Assembly: GCA_963725615.1 (NCBI GenBank)
Contig: CAVRZO010000010.1
Coordinates: 1 to 64,000, forward strand
Reading direction: 5' to 3'
Source of the DNA: JAIQFF01 sp963725615
GTDB lineage: Bacteria; Acidobacteriota; Terriglobia; Terriglobales; Acidobacteriaceae
DNA: 64,000 nucleotides
Below are positions 17,171-26,860 of the stretch, piece by piece. The position numbers and the translations under genes are program-made. The notes under the pieces were generated by a model, which was given only the letters and a program-made list of their open reading frames with translations, was not told where the DNA came from and ran no database searches. Within the stretch, counting starts at the first letter, position 1; each line of letters starts with the position of its first letter.

Positions 17171-17270
17171 CTTTGCGTCATTTGTGGGGTCCTTTGCGAA
17201 CTTTGCGGCAAAAGCTCTTAACCGCAAAGGGCGCAAAGAAAAGCCGCAAAGGACGCAAAGGAAAGAGCTT
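17171..17270. repeat. CGCAAAG-type inverted repeat element, copy 1
   Basis: CTTTGCGTCA...CCTTTGCG...CTTTGCGG on one side faces CCGCAAAGG...GCGCAAAG...CCGCAAAGGACGCAAAGG on the other. The same words recur at 60593-60692. It lies between the GlcG-like gene and kdgK and codes for nothing. Confidence 0.75.
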
Positions 17271-17293
17271 CGCGTTCACGTTCGATCGCCAAC

Positions 17294-17728
17294 TCAGCGA
17301 CCTTTCTTTTCCTTGCCCGCGACCAGTTCGGCACCCATTGTTGCCAGAACGACGTCCTCGCTCGAGGAAAGGCCACTGACAGCCACGGCGCCGACTACCT
17401 CGCCGTCTCTCCACACCGGAATGCCGCCGCCCCATCCCACAAACTTGGGATCGCCGTAGTAAGAGATATCGTGGCCCTTCTCCGGATGCCGCACTCTGTC
17501 TCCGATGTCCTGGGTCGATTTGCGCTCCCGCGCCGCGGTCCACGCCTTGTTGGCAGCGATGCGGATGGAAGAGACCGGAGCGCCGTCCATGCGGGCAAAG
17601 GCGATCAGCTCGCCGTGCGAATCGGCCACGGCAATTACAGCGGCCTTTTTCTGATGCAACGCCTTTTCGACGATACGGTCGATGATTTGTTTGGCTTCGG
17701 AGTAGTCGATGGTCTGGGTGGTTTTCAT
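17294..17728 (-). CDS. GlcG/HbpS family heme-binding-like protein
   Basis: 144 residues matching the GlcG/HbpS (DUF336) family: an N-terminal helix (YSEAKQIIDRIVEKALHQ), a strand with VADSHGELIAFARMDGA, and the glycine-rich GWGGGIPVWRDGEVVGAVAVSGLSSSEDVV motif. Family members bind heme or cobalamin or accompany glycolate and dihydroxyacetone metabolism; the role here is unproven. There is no clear signal peptide. It is upstream of kdgK on the same strand, separated by a repeat element, so co-transcription is possible but not certain. Confidence 0.87.
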   Translation of the reverse strand: MKTTQTIDYSEAKQIIDRIVEKALHQKKAAVIAVADSHGELIAFARMDGAPVSSIRIAANKAWTAARERKSTQDIGDRVRHPEKGHDISYYGDPKFVGWGGGIPVWRDGEVVGAVAVSGLSSSEDVVLATMGAELVAGKEKKGR

Positions 17729-17835
17729 TAGCCCCTTCTACCTAGGCGAGCGCCCGAGCGGAATGGATTGTAAATCAGGGGAGCGAACGGAGCACAACCC
17801 AATTCAGCTTTTTGCGAGGTGAAAGTGGCTTGGGC

Positions 17836-17870
17836 AAAAAAAAGACGGACCAGGCAGGAATGCCTGGTCC
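17836..17870 (-). terminator. Rho-independent terminator of the TonB receptor gene
   Basis: A perfect 10-bp stem GGACCAGGCA/TGCCTGGTCC (17847-17870) with a 4-base loop. Read on the minus strand it is followed by GTC and eight T. It sits 16 bases after the receptor stop codon. Confidence 0.95.
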
Positions 17871-17885
17871 GGGATAACGCAAGTT

Positions 17886-20800
17886 CTAGAAGTCGAACTT
17901 CAAGGCGAACTGTATCAAACGAGCCTGAGCGTTGCCGATCGTGCTGGTCACAACTCCAAAGTTGGGGTTGTTCGCAGTGCAGCAGGTGCCGTTAGGCGGT
18001 CCGAACTGAGGATGGTTAAAGAGGTTAAAGAACTCGGTACGGAATTCGATGTTCCCCCATTCACCGATGGCGGTTTTCTTGAATACCGCCCAGTCGAAGT
18101 TCGTGATGCCCTGCTGACGGAGAGTTGGATCCACGCGAGACTCATCGCCGAAGCTCCAAGCCGCAGGATCGGTGAAACAGCTTGTGTTGAACCAGCCACC
18201 CAACTTGGACGTTGGACTTCCGGACACGTCCTTTTTGCAACCCGGCACAACGTTGGGTCTGAGACTGCCGATGCCAAGGCCCGCGCCCGAAAGTGAATTC
18301 CCCTTACCATAGCTGATCTTCACGGGGAACCCGCGTTGGAAGGTGGTTATGCCGTCAATCCCCCACCCTGAAACCAATTTACCGCCTACCCCGTTCACTC
18401 CACTGAAGTACTTCTTTCCACGGCCAAAGGGCAGATCCAGCACATAGCTGATGACCAGGCGTTGCGAAACATCTTGTGAGGAAATCGAACGCTCGCCCGC
18501 CAGATTGTTCCAATCCTGAATATTGCCTACGCCGCCTGACACTCCGCCCTCTAACCAAGAGGTGAGAGTGTCCGTGTTGGAGAGCAGCTTTGCGTTGGTG
18601 TAGGCGACCAGCATGGTGCCGCCACCTTGGAAGCGCTTCGTGACCGTGGCCTGCAGCGAGTTGTAGGTGCTGCCGCAACAGCCAAAGCCGTTAAATTGCA
18701 GGCCAGCATACTCAGGGAAAGGCCGGAGGAGCTGACCTTGAGTAAGCTTGCCGGGCTGCAAGTTACCAGTGAGATTCACGCTAAACGGGTAGACCGCAAC
18801 CGGTAGAGCAATATCCGGGACAGCCTGTCCCCCGTCAAATTGCTGCTGCGCTTGGTTGATGAATCTGTCCGGTATCTGATCCACGTTGGTGTTGAACTGT
18901 TCCAAGTGGACGCCGTGTGAACCTGCATAGGCCACATCGGCGAAGAAGCCTCCAGGCAACTCGCGTTGGATACCAAAATTCCACTGTTCAACGTACCCGT
19001 ATTTTTGTTTGGTGTAGGCGGTCGCGCTAAGAGGCTGTTGATTGAGGCCGTACAGGGACACATTGGGTTGAGGGTTCCGGCCAGCCACCGGCACCAGGTT
19101 GTTCGCTCCCCCTGGTGCGGTATTGAACGGTCCCTGACCGAGACAAGTGAAGTTGGCAGCACCCGGCGCGCTCAAAGTGCATGTGTTTTGATTCAAGGTG
19201 GCCGCGGGTGTGAGTCCCTTGTCGTTGCTGGCGAAGAACGGCGAGGTTGCGCTGCTCACCGGGTCGATGTAGGGGTTTGTACCGAACGAGACATAGTTCG
19301 GAATGAAGAATATTCCGTAGCCGCCCCGCACGACGGTCTTCTGATCCCAGCTATAGGCGAATCCAAGCCGGGGCGAGAATTCCTTCTTGGAAAGCGGCAA
19401 ATTGTTCCTGCCGTCGTTCACCCCCGTCTTGACCAGGAAGAGGTCTCCGGGACACGCACTTCCCGCCGTGCCGCCGCAGCCGGTAACCGAGGAATTGGCG
19501 ACGTCAGGATTGAAATAGGTCATCTTGTCAAAGCGCTCTGACCACGGTCCCTGGAGTTCATAGCGCAGTCCGAGGTTCACAGTCAGCTTGCTGGTGGGGT
19601 GGTAGTTGTCGCCAAAATAAAAGGCCCGGTAGGTTTGCTTGCCTGAAACTGGGCCTGAAATGACCAGCGAGCCGTTGGTCTGGTTGCCGAACGCAGCCCC
19701 CGCCCCCAATCCGTAACCCAACAGGAAATCAGCAAAGTCGAGTCCACCAGTGGCGCCGCTGGCGTTCTGCGCCAGGCTCTGGGTCCACGATCCGTTAAAG
19801 GAGATGAGGCCTCCTCCAGTGTTGGTCTGCAGATAATTGTCATACCCCTCTTCAAGCTGACCGCCCCAGACGAAGGTGTGTCGCCCGCGAATCATCGTGA
19901 TCTGCGGAGAGAAGTTCCACTGGGTGTTGAAGTCATTGATTGAGCTCTGCCCCTGGCTGCAGGTGATGTTAGTGTCGCTGACTCCAAAGCAAGGAGTAAG
20001 AGGCGTACGCTCGGTATCGGGCACCAGGGCGTTGTAGGCGGCGGGCCAGCCCTCCTGGGTTACGTCGAACCCAGAATTGATGGGCAGGCGCAGATAGTGG
20101 AAGCGGCTGATGCTGATGTTGAAGTCAGCAATGGTGGTCGGACTGAAGGTGTGGGTGTAACCGACGGCAAGGCTCTTGCTGCGAGTGTTCTCCGCGCAGC
20201 GATCCTTGCAGAGGCCTGTGCCGAATGGGTCCTGCGCCAGGCTCAACAGCTTCCAGTAGGAAAAGCGCCCGAATACACGGTTGCTGGCGTTGATGTTCTG
20301 ATCCACTCGGCCAACGTACTCGTCCACGTTCCCGCCCGTGCTGGCCGCCTTGATGAAATTGTTCGTCAAAGCGCCGTTGGTAGGCAGGGGAATAAATTGC
20401 AGCAGGAACTGCGACGTGGGATTGATGCGGCCCGCGGGAATGATGTTACCCGCAAAGGGAGTGCGGACGTTATTGGTAGTGAGAGGGTTGGGATCGACCG
20501 TGAGCGGATCAAACAGGGTCGGTACGCCAGCGGCAGAAAAGTCGCCGGTTCGCTCCGCGGCGGTTGGTACCGTCGTCGTAAAGACCGTGCCCGACCGCAG
20601 ACGATAAGCTTCCCAACTGAAGAAGAAGAAAGTCTTGTCCTTGATCGCGGGACCGCCAAAGGTTACTCCGTACTGGTTCTGGGTGAATGGCGGCGGTTCA
20701 TTCTTTTTGCCAGCCGCGATCTGAGACCCTTTCAGGAAATATTCATTGGAGTTGAAAACCTTATTGCGCAGATATTCGTACGCCGACCCGTGAAACTTGT

Positions 20801-21557
20801 TGGTTCCCGACTTGGTGCTCAAGTTGATCACACCACCGGAGAACTTGCCCCACTCTGGACCAAGGTTGTTGTATTGCACCTTAAATTCCGCGATCGAGTC
20901 TTGAGTTGGGGTCAACAGCGGCAGGTTGATGTAACCGATGTTGAGGGGCTGGCCGTCCAGATATTCCGCGCTTTGGTTGGCGAAAGAGCCGCCAATCTGA
21001 TAGTTGGCAAAATCAAATGGATTCTTGCCCACAGGTGAGCCCGTAGTGTTTCCCTGCGGAATCACCGACGGAGCGACGGCTGCGAGACTGTAGATATTGC
21101 GCCCGTTCAGGGGCAATTCGTTGGCCTTCCGCTGCTCGACCACCTGGCCCAGAGACGACGTTTCCGATTGCAGCAGCGGCGTTTCGGAAGTCACTTCGAC
21201 CGTCTCCGTGGCCTGGCCGATGGGCAACGACACATCGATCTTCGAGCTCTGCTGCACTTGCACCACGACCGGCTCTTGCGTGATCCGTTTGAACCCTGCC
21301 TTCTCAACTTCAATCCGGTAGTTTCCCGGAATCAGGTTCACGAACGAATACAGGCCGTCTGATCCTGTGGGCTGGATGCGCTTTTCTGCAGTTCCCAGAT
21401 TAGTCAGCGTCACCCGGGCATCGCTGATCGCGGCGCCGGAAGGATCCGTAACCAGTCCGGTAATGGAGCCGTAGGTGGATTGCCCTTGAACGAAGATGCA
21501 GGTTGAGAAGGCGACAAACAACGAGAGAAGCAGCGAGAACGCTCGGCGAGAAATCAT
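17886..21557 (-). CDS. Oar-like TonB-dependent receptor with carboxypeptidase-regulatory domain
   Basis: About 1223 residues, outer membrane. The signal peptide (AFSLLLSLFVAFSTCIFVQGQ) is followed by a carboxypeptidase-regulatory-like beta-sandwich (about 28-110, GSITGLVTDPSGAAISDARV), a plug region (LPLNGRNIYSLAAVAP), and a long beta-barrel ending in aromatic FALKFDF, the usual outer-membrane C-terminus. This giant receptor class is strongly expanded in Acidobacteria and is thought to import carbohydrates. ATG 21557 is preferred over 21641 because a GGGGGTGGG site precedes it and the signal peptide begins there. It ends in a strong terminator and is divergent from the CRTAC1-TPR-sugar-acid run. 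Confidence 0.93.
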   Translation of the reverse strand: MISRRAFSLLLSLFVAFSTCIFVQGQSTYGSITGLVTDPSGAAISDARVTLTNLGTAEKRIQPTGSDGLYSFVNLIPGNYRIEVEKAGFKRITQEPVVVQVQQSSKIDVSLPIGQATETVEVTSETPLLQSETSSLGQVVEQRKANELPLNGRNIYSLAAVAPSVIPQGNTTGSPVGKNPFDFANYQIGGSFANQSAEYLDGQPLNIGYINLPLLTPTQDSIAEFKVQYNNLGPEWGKFSGGVINLSTKSGTNKFHGSAYEYLRNKVFNSNEYFLKGSQIAAGKKNEPPPFTQNQYGVTFGGPAIKDKTFFFFSWEAYRLRSGTVFTTTVPTAAERTGDFSAAGVPTLFDPLTVDPNPLTTNNVRTPFAGNIIPAGRINPTSQFLLQFIPLPTNGALTNNFIKAASTGGNVDEYVGRVDQNINASNRVFGRFSYWKLLSLAQDPFGTGLCKDRCAENTRSKSLAVGYTHTFSPTTIADFNISISRFHYLRLPINSGFDVTQEGWPAAYNALVPDTERTPLTPCFGVSDTNITCSQGQSSINDFNTQWNFSPQITMIRGRHTFVWGGQLEEGYDNYLQTNTGGGLISFNGSWTQSLAQNASGATGGLDFADFLLGYGLGAGAAFGNQTNGSLVISGPVSGKQTYRAFYFGDNYHPTSKLTVNLGLRYELQGPWSERFDKMTYFNPDVANSSVTGCGGTAGSACPGDLFLVKTGVNDGRNNLPLSKKEFSPRLGFAYSWDQKTVVRGGYGIFFIPNYVSFGTNPYIDPVSSATSPFFASNDKGLTPAATLNQNTCTLSAPGAANFTCLGQGPFNTAPGGANNLVPVAGRNPQPNVSLYGLNQQPLSATAYTKQKYGYVEQWNFGIQRELPGGFFADVAYAGSHGVHLEQFNTNVDQIPDRFINQAQQQFDGGQAVPDIALPVAVYPFSVNLTGNLQPGKLTQGQLLRPFPEYAGLQFNGFGCCGSTYNSLQATVTKRFQGGGTMLVAYTNAKLLSNTDTLTSWLEGGVSGGVGNIQDWNNLAGERSISSQDVSQRLVISYVLDLPFGRGKKYFSGVNGVGGKLVSGWGIDGITTFQRGFPVKISYGKGNSLSGAGLGIGSLRPNVVPGCKKDVSGSPTSKLGGWFNTSCFTDPAAWSFGDESRVDPTLRQQGITNFDWAVFKKTAIGEWGNIEFRTEFFNLFNHPQFGPPNGTCCTANNPNFGVVTSTIGNAQARLIQFALKFDF

Positions 21558-21905
21558 TAACCCACCCCCACGCGAAGTGCACAGAATTAAGAACCCTGTG
21601 GTAATCCGACCTTCTTGGGTCGGACTCCGGCCCGCAATCATATTGCTCCACGCGTTTTGTCATACCCGATAGAACGTTGTCAAGAACAAAGCAAGGCCTT
21701 CTCCAAGTAAACGATTACCTAAAGATGAATTTCATAATTTTCGACTCTGCTGCCGGGGCGTGGTTGACGGAAAGGGCATCGCTTTTTCGCGCCACAGACC
21801 GCGATTCTGCGACGGCTGACACACGAGCTGCACTGTCTTGGCTGTGTGCAATCACTGCTTCGGCGCGATATGCTAACTGGGAAGGTTCCCACGTTACGGT
21901 CGTCA
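21558..21905. other. Divergent intergenic region between TonB receptor and CRTAC1 operon
   Basis: About 350 bases that must hold the promoters of both the receptor (minus) and the CRTAC1-led run (plus). I see no convincing -35/-10 pair, no strong hairpin and no gene. Confidence 0.4.
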
Positions 21906-23549
21906 ATGCCGCGCATCGCCCTCATTATTCCGGTTCTGGTCTGCTGCATAGCCCTGGCGATGACGGCGGCGCCGGTGTCGCTGTTCGAAACCAGAGCGCC
22001 GCGCGGGCTGGATTTCATCCTGCAAAATTCACCCACGCCACAGAAATACCTGATCGAGACCATGCCGGGCGGCATCGCGCTGTTCGACTACAACAACGAT
22101 GGCTTGCTCGATATTTTTCTGGTCAACGGCGGACGTGTGACCAGTCCCATGCCTCTGCCGGAGAATTTCGATCGCAACAATCCGCTCTACTGGAATCGTC
22201 TGTACCGGCAGAATAAAGACGGCAGTTTTACCGACGTCACTGAAAAAGCCGGATTGGCTAACGTGGGAGACGGAAACTACGGTATGGGAGTGGCGGCCGG
22301 TGACTACGACAATGACGGCTTCCCGGACCTGTACGTGACCAGCTATGGAAAAAATGTTCTCTATCACAACAACGGCGACGGCACGTTCACGGACGTGACC
22401 GCAAAGGCGGGAGTCGCGGCCGGCGGCTGGTCGGTTTCAGCAGGCTTTTTTGATTACGACAACGATGGCAGGCTCGACCTGTTCGTCACTCGCTACATGG
22501 AGTGGGACACCAAGCGCAGCAAGACCTGCGGCGGAGAGTGGCACACTTACTGTCCGCCGGAAGAATTTCCAGCAACGACCAGTATTCTCTATCACAACAA
22601 CGGAGACGGCACTTTCACCGATGTCAGCCAGAAGTCAGGCATTGCCGCCAAGAAGGGCCGGGCGCTGGGTGTGGCTTTCGCGGACTACGATGACGACGGC
22701 TACACTGATATATTCGTCGCCAACGACGGCATGCAGCAGTACCTGTACCACAACAACCGCGACGGCACCTTTACCGAACGGGCCCTCGAAGCTGGCACCG
22801 CGCTGTCAGAGGACGGACGTCGGTTGTCCGGCATGGGAGTGGTTTTTCAGGACTATGACAACGATGGCCGGCCGGACGTGATCGTGACGGAACTTCCCCG
22901 CGAAATCTATGGCGTCTACCATAACGAGGGCAATGGCACGTTCAGCTATGGCAGTCTCGAGACCGGCCTCGGAGTGCTCTCCAGCGGAAGCTCGGGCTGG
23001 GGCGTTGGCCTGGAAGATTTTGGCAACGATGGCTGGAAGGATCTCTTCGTCGCGCAGGGCCACGTTCTGGACAACGTCGAGCAGATCGATCCCTCGCTGC
23101 ACTATTGGGAGCTGCCTCTGTTGGCGATGAATCACAATGGCCGCTTCGAGCGTATGGACTCCGGCAGCCCGTCTCCGGCAGCGGGCCGCGGAGCGGCCTT
23201 TGGCGACCTGAACAATGACGGATGGCAAGACGTGGTCATGACAGTTCTGGGCGGGCCTCCGCAGTTTTTTTTCAATCGCGGCGGCAAACAGCACTGGCTG
23301 GTCATCTCGCTGCGCGGCACACGCAGTAATCGGGACGGCTTCGGCGCTCGCGTCCGCGTCAACGGCCAGACTCGGTTCGCTACCTCAGCCGGAAGTTATC
23401 TTTCATCCAGCGACAAGCGGCTGCATTTCGGATTGGGAGCGGCCGAAACTGCGAAAGTGGAAATTGCCTGGCCTTCCGGAACGCGCCAGACCTTGAATGA
23501 CGTTCACGCCGACCAATTCCTGGAAGTCCGCGAACCGGAGAAACCTTGA
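21906..23549 (+). CDS. CRTAC1-type FG-GAP repeat / ASPIC-UnbV protein, secreted
   Basis: About 547 residues from ATG 21906, which gives a good signal peptide (IALIIPVLVCCIALAMTAA); longer starts at 21846 or 21870 would spoil it, and the upstream site is weak. At least six Ca-binding FG-GAP/VCBS repeats of the form DYDNDGxxDLFV form a beta-propeller. The ASPIC/UnbV domain closes the protein (about 470-540, RSNRDGFGARVRV, SYLSSSDKRLHFGLG). It overlaps the TPR gene by four bases. CRTAC1-TPR pairs commonly sit next to TonB receptors in Acidobacteria, so a surface glycan-handling role is plausible but unproven. Confidence 0.9.
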   Translation: MPRIALIIPVLVCCIALAMTAAPVSLFETRAPRGLDFILQNSPTPQKYLIETMPGGIALFDYNNDGLLDIFLVNGGRVTSPMPLPENFDRNNPLYWNRLYRQNKDGSFTDVTEKAGLANVGDGNYGMGVAAGDYDNDGFPDLYVTSYGKNVLYHNNGDGTFTDVTAKAGVAAGGWSVSAGFFDYDNDGRLDLFVTRYMEWDTKRSKTCGGEWHTYCPPEEFPATTSILYHNNGDGTFTDVSQKSGIAAKKGRALGVAFADYDDDGYTDIFVANDGMQQYLYHNNRDGTFTERALEAGTALSEDGRRLSGMGVVFQDYDNDGRPDVIVTELPREIYGVYHNEGNGTFSYGSLETGLGVLSSGSSGWGVGLEDFGNDGWKDLFVAQGHVLDNVEQIDPSLHYWELPLLAMNHNGRFERMDSGSPSPAAGRGAAFGDLNNDGWQDVVMTVLGGPPQFFFNRGGKQHWLVISLRGTRSNRDGFGARVRVNGQTRFATSAGSYLSSSDKRLHFGLGAAETAKVEIAWPSGTRQTLNDVHADQFLEVREPEKP

Positions 23550-24613
23550 TCCGAATCCTGTTGATGTTTTGGCTGGCTTGGCAGACGGTCTCACCCGAGG
23601 CTCTGCAACACTTGCAGGCGGGCGCGGAAGCCGAGAAACAGCGGCACTTCGACGTTGCCATCGCCGAATTCAAGAAGGCCACGGAGCTCGCTCCCACACT
23701 GGCGGAAGCTTTCGTAAATCTTGGCCAGGCCTACATGGAGCATCAAGATTATGGCGCCGCGATCGCGCCGCTGAAGCACGCTCTTGAATTGTCTCCGAAC
23801 CTCGCGGGCGCGCATCAGTTGTTGGGATACGCGCTGCTGGCGGAGGGCTATAGCGCCGAGGCGATTCCGCACCTGGAGAAAGTCCAGGAGCGGACGGCAT
23901 TGGGAATCGCGCAGATCGGGACGGGGCAATTACAGGCAGCGGTAGAAAATCTCCAGGCTGCGCTGGCCCAGCACCCTAACGATCCAGATTTGCTTTATTA
24001 TCTCGGTCGCGCCAGCGGACTGCTTTCGAAGCAGTCCATTGACACGCTGCAGGCAGCGTATCCTGATTCGGCGCGCGCCCATCAGGCACTCGCGGAAAAC
24101 TACTACGTGCTGCGGCAAATGCCCCAGGCCGAAAAAGAGTTTCTCGAAGCTTTGCGACTTCGCCCCGACACCCCAGAGCTGCACCTGGAGCTCGGGCTGG
24201 TCTACGCCGGTTCGGCGCAGTGGCCCAAAGCCGAAGAACAGTTCCGTGCCCAGACCAAACTGCAGCCCGGAAATGCCGAAGGCGCTTATCGCCTGGGCAC
24301 CGCGCTGTTACAACAGGGCAAGGCCAGCGAGGCCAGAATAGAGTTGCAACGTGCCGATCGTTTGCAGCCGGAGATGCCAGAAACCCTCTACTCGCTGGGC
24401 AAGGCCGCCGCGCTTGCCGGAGACCAGGCAGGCGCCGAAAAGGCGTGGACAAAACTGCTTTCCATCGAGAAAGGTTCAAGCCTCTCCGCACAAACGCACT
24501 TCGCCCTGGCTGGCCTCTATCGGAAACAAGGCAAGACGGCGGACGCAGAGCGCGAAACACGGGAGTTCCAAAAATTGCAGAATCCCGCGGCTCAACCAGA
24601 AAGGACACAGTAG
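23546..24613 (+). CDS. TPR-repeat protein, probably exported
   Basis: 355 residues. TTG start at 23546 overlapping the CRTAC1 stop, with GGAGAAA 5 bases upstream. A short hydrophobic N-terminus (ILLMFWLAWQTVSPEA) may be a signal peptide. The rest is at least eight tetratricopeptide repeats, e.g. AFVNLGQAYMEHQDYGAAIAP, PELHLELGLVYAGSAQWPKAE and GAYRLGTALLQQGKASEARI. TPRs provide protein-binding surfaces; partnering with the coupled CRTAC1 propeller is the natural guess. The KDPG aldolase follows 27 bases on. Confidence 0.88.
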   Translation: MIRILLMFWLAWQTVSPEALQHLQAGAEAEKQRHFDVAIAEFKKATELAPTLAEAFVNLGQAYMEHQDYGAAIAPLKHALELSPNLAGAHQLLGYALLAEGYSAEAIPHLEKVQERTALGIAQIGTGQLQAAVENLQAALAQHPNDPDLLYYLGRASGLLSKQSIDTLQAAYPDSARAHQALAENYYVLRQMPQAEKEFLEALRLRPDTPELHLELGLVYAGSAQWPKAEEQFRAQTKLQPGNAEGAYRLGTALLQQGKASEARIELQRADRLQPEMPETLYSLGKAAALAGDQAGAEKAWTKLLSIEKGSSLSAQTHFALAGLYRKQGKTADAERETREFQKLQNPAAQPERTQ

Positions 24614-24640
24614 TTCTGCAGCTCAAAGACCTCACTCACT

Positions 24641-25285
24641 ATGCACAAACTCAGAGTGCTTGGAAAGGTAATCGAATCCGGACTGGTCGCGATCGTGCGG
24701 ACCCATAGCCCGGAACTGGCTACCCGCATCGCGGAGGCCTGTGCTCGCGGAGGCGCGGCAGCAATTGAGATCACGTTCACGGTTCCCGGTGCGGCCGCCG
24801 TGATCGAACACCTCGCCAAAGAATACAAGTCGGGAGAAATCCTCATCGGTGCCGGAACCGTTCTCGATCCCGAGACCGCGCGCATCGCCATTCTGGCCGG
24901 AGCCCAGTACATCGTCAGCCCGTCGGTGAGTGTTGAAACCGCGCGCCTCTGCAACCGTTATCAGGTGCCGTATATGCCGGGCGCAGGAACCATGCGCGAG
25001 ATCGTGGACGCGATGGAATGTGGCGCCGACATCGTGAAACTTTTCCCCGGGGAAACTCTAGGACCAGCCTTCGTGAAGGCGGTGAAAGGTCCTTTGCCCC
25101 AAGCTTCCCTGATGCCGACCGGCGGCGTAAGCGTCGACAACGTTGCGGATTGGATCAAGGCCGGAGCGGTCGCGGTCGGAGTGGGCGGCAGCCTGACCGC
25201 GGGCGCGGAAAAAGGTAATCTGCAACTGGTCACCGACACGGCGAAACAGTTTGTGGAGAGGATTCGACTCGCTCGGGGAAAATAG
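24641..25285 (+). CDS. eda: 2-dehydro-3-deoxyphosphogluconate (KDPG) aldolase
   Basis: A 214-residue class I aldolase. Schiff-base Lys133 is in IVKLFPGE, and catalytic Glu43 is in AAIEITFTVPG. The phosphate-binding ends (GAGTVLDPETA, PTGGVSVDNVADW) are intact, and length and motifs match Eda. It splits KDPG (or 2-keto-4-hydroxyglutarate) into pyruvate and glyceraldehyde-3-phosphate (or glyoxylate). KDPG comes from the kinase at 16097. It is in the packed plus-strand run with RraA, SDR and mannonate dehydratase. Confidence 0.93.
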   Translation: MHKLRVLGKVIESGLVAIVRTHSPELATRIAEACARGGAAAIEITFTVPGAAAVIEHLAKEYKSGEILIGAGTVLDPETARIAILAGAQYIVSPSVSVETARLCNRYQVPYMPGAGTMREIVDAMECGADIVKLFPGETLGPAFVKAVKGPLPQASLMPTGGVSVDNVADWIKAGAVAVGVGGSLTAGAEKGNLQLVTDTAKQFVERIRLARGK

Positions 25286-25303
25286 GACTCCCTACAGACG
25301 ACC

Positions 25304-25996
25304 ATGAAGCCCTGGAAAAAAGACGACGACCTCTTCGCTCTTGTGCGGCGGGAATTATTTACCTGCGTGGTGGGCGATGTCATGGACAAGCTGGAGCTGC
25401 AGCATCAATTTCTGCCTCCCCAGATTCGCCCGCTGCGAGCCGACATGGTCGTCGCAGGCCGCGCCATGCCGGTGCTGGCCGTCGACGTCTTCGCAGAAAA
25501 GGTTATGGGTACGGCAAACCAGCTCATGGCCAAGCCCTTCGGCCTGATGCTCGAAGCGCTCGATGATCTGCATCCCAACGAGGTGTACGTCAACACCGGC
25601 TCATCACCGCGCAATGCGCTGTGGGGAGAGCTGATGAGCATCCGGGCTCGCAAGCTGGGCGCGAGCGGGGCCGTCCTGAATGGTTATACGCGCGATACCA
25701 AAGCCATCCTCGACCTGAATTTCCCGACTTTTTCCTGGGGCCCGTACGGTCAGGATTCGTCGCCGCGTTACAAGGTGGTGGATTTTCGCGTCCCGCTGGA
25801 AATCGGCGCGGTTCGCCTGCGCCCCGGCGACATTCTTTTCGGAGACATCGACGGAGTGTGTGTTGTTCCGACCGAAGCCGCAGACGAAGTTTTCGCCAAA
25901 GCCCTGGAGAAAGTTCGCGGCGAAAAGCTGGTCAGAAAGGCGCTGGAAGAAGGCGGCAGCGCAGTGGCAGCATTCGAGAAACACGGCATCATGTAA
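25304..25996 (+). CDS. RraA family protein (HMG/oxaloacetate aldolase-like)
   Basis: 230 residues of the RraA/dimethylmenaquinone-methyltransferase-like fold. The pattern TCVVGDVMDKL, GELMSIRARKLGASGAVLNGYTRD and GDILFGDIDGVCVVPTEAADEVF is diagnostic. Many such proteins are metal-dependent 4-hydroxy-4-methyl-2-oxoglutarate or oxaloacetate aldolases/decarboxylases rather than RNase E regulators; the Gly-Arg/Asp catalytic segment supports that. Its place 18 bases after eda suggests a role in cleaving or shunting keto-acids from sugar degradation. The substrate is unknown. Confidence 0.88.
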   Translation: MKPWKKDDDLFALVRRELFTCVVGDVMDKLELQHQFLPPQIRPLRADMVVAGRAMPVLAVDVFAEKVMGTANQLMAKPFGLMLEALDDLHPNEVYVNTGSSPRNALWGELMSIRARKLGASGAVLNGYTRDTKAILDLNFPTFSWGPYGQDSSPRYKVVDFRVPLEIGAVRLRPGDILFGDIDGVCVVPTEAADEVFAKALEKVRGEKLVRKALEEGGSAVAAFEKHGIM

Positions 25997-26086
25997 TTGA
26001 GCAACCGAGAACGGAGAACGAAAAACTAGCAACTGGTCTTTATCATGTGAGCCCCGTGATGTTAACCGCATGATGTTGACGACGTA

Positions 26087-26860
26087 ATGATAACCATCGA
26101 TCTGTCCGGCAAATCGATCCTGATCACGGGCGCTCTCGGCGCCATCGCTGAACCCATGGTCCGCAAACTAGTGGAGGCCGGCGCAACTCTTATCCTGCTC
26201 GACATCAAGCCAGAAGAAACAGCCAGACAAACTCTGGTCGACTGGAAAATTCCGCCAGCGTCGTATGTTTATTTCCCGGCTGACATCACGGACTCTGCCG
26301 CGCTGGCACGGGTAGTGACGGAATCTTTCCGTCGCTTCCCTGCCCTCGATACCGTTCTCGGCCACGCCGGTGGCTGCGGCCTGCATCCTTTCGCGACCAC
26401 TTCCGAAGCAGATTACGACCGCATCTTTCGCTTCAACTATTTCGCCCAGGTCAATCTGGCCCGGGCCGTCTTCGCGCAGTGGATCGAGCGCAAAATTCCC
26501 GGACACATGATCTTCACGTCATCGTACGTAGCTCGTATGCCGCACACCCAGATTCCTTCTTATGCCTCCGCAAAGGCGGCACTGGAAAATTTCGCCCGCT
26601 GCATGGCGTTGGAATATGCCGGGACCGGCATTCGCGTCAACGTGGTCTCTCCGGGAAACGTCGCGGCCGGCAGCTCGCTGAAAGTCTTCGACGAAGATCC
26701 TGCCTACCGGGAATTTGTGCTGCGGGTCTCTCTGGGACGACGAAACAGTCCGGAGTCGATCGCAGACGCGTTCGTGTTCCTGTGCTCGCCCCTGGCCAAC
26801 GAAATCAACGGCCAGATACTCAGCCCCGACTACGGCGCCGGCATCGGCAATCGCTTATGA
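26087..26860 (+). CDS. SDR family oxidoreductase (candidate mannonate/fructuronate oxidoreductase)
   Basis: 257 residues, classical short-chain dehydrogenase. The nucleotide-binding motif is ILITGALGAIAEPMV (variant of TGxxxGIG), and the active-site Ser and YxxxK are seen in TSSYVARMPHTQIPSYASAKAAL. The C-terminal NEINGQILSPDYGAG is also typical. The stop overlaps the start of mannonate dehydratase (ATGA), so interconversion of D-mannonate and D-fructuronate, or oxidation of a related sugar acid, is the likely reaction. This is from context, not from a diagnostic motif. Confidence 0.88.
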   Translation: MITIDLSGKSILITGALGAIAEPMVRKLVEAGATLILLDIKPEETARQTLVDWKIPPASYVYFPADITDSAALARVVTESFRRFPALDTVLGHAGGCGLHPFATTSEADYDRIFRFNYFAQVNLARAVFAQWIERKIPGHMIFTSSYVARMPHTQIPSYASAKAALENFARCMALEYAGTGIRVNVVSPGNVAAGSSLKVFDEDPAYREFVLRVSLGRRNSPESIADAFVFLCSPLANEINGQILSPDYGAGIGNRL

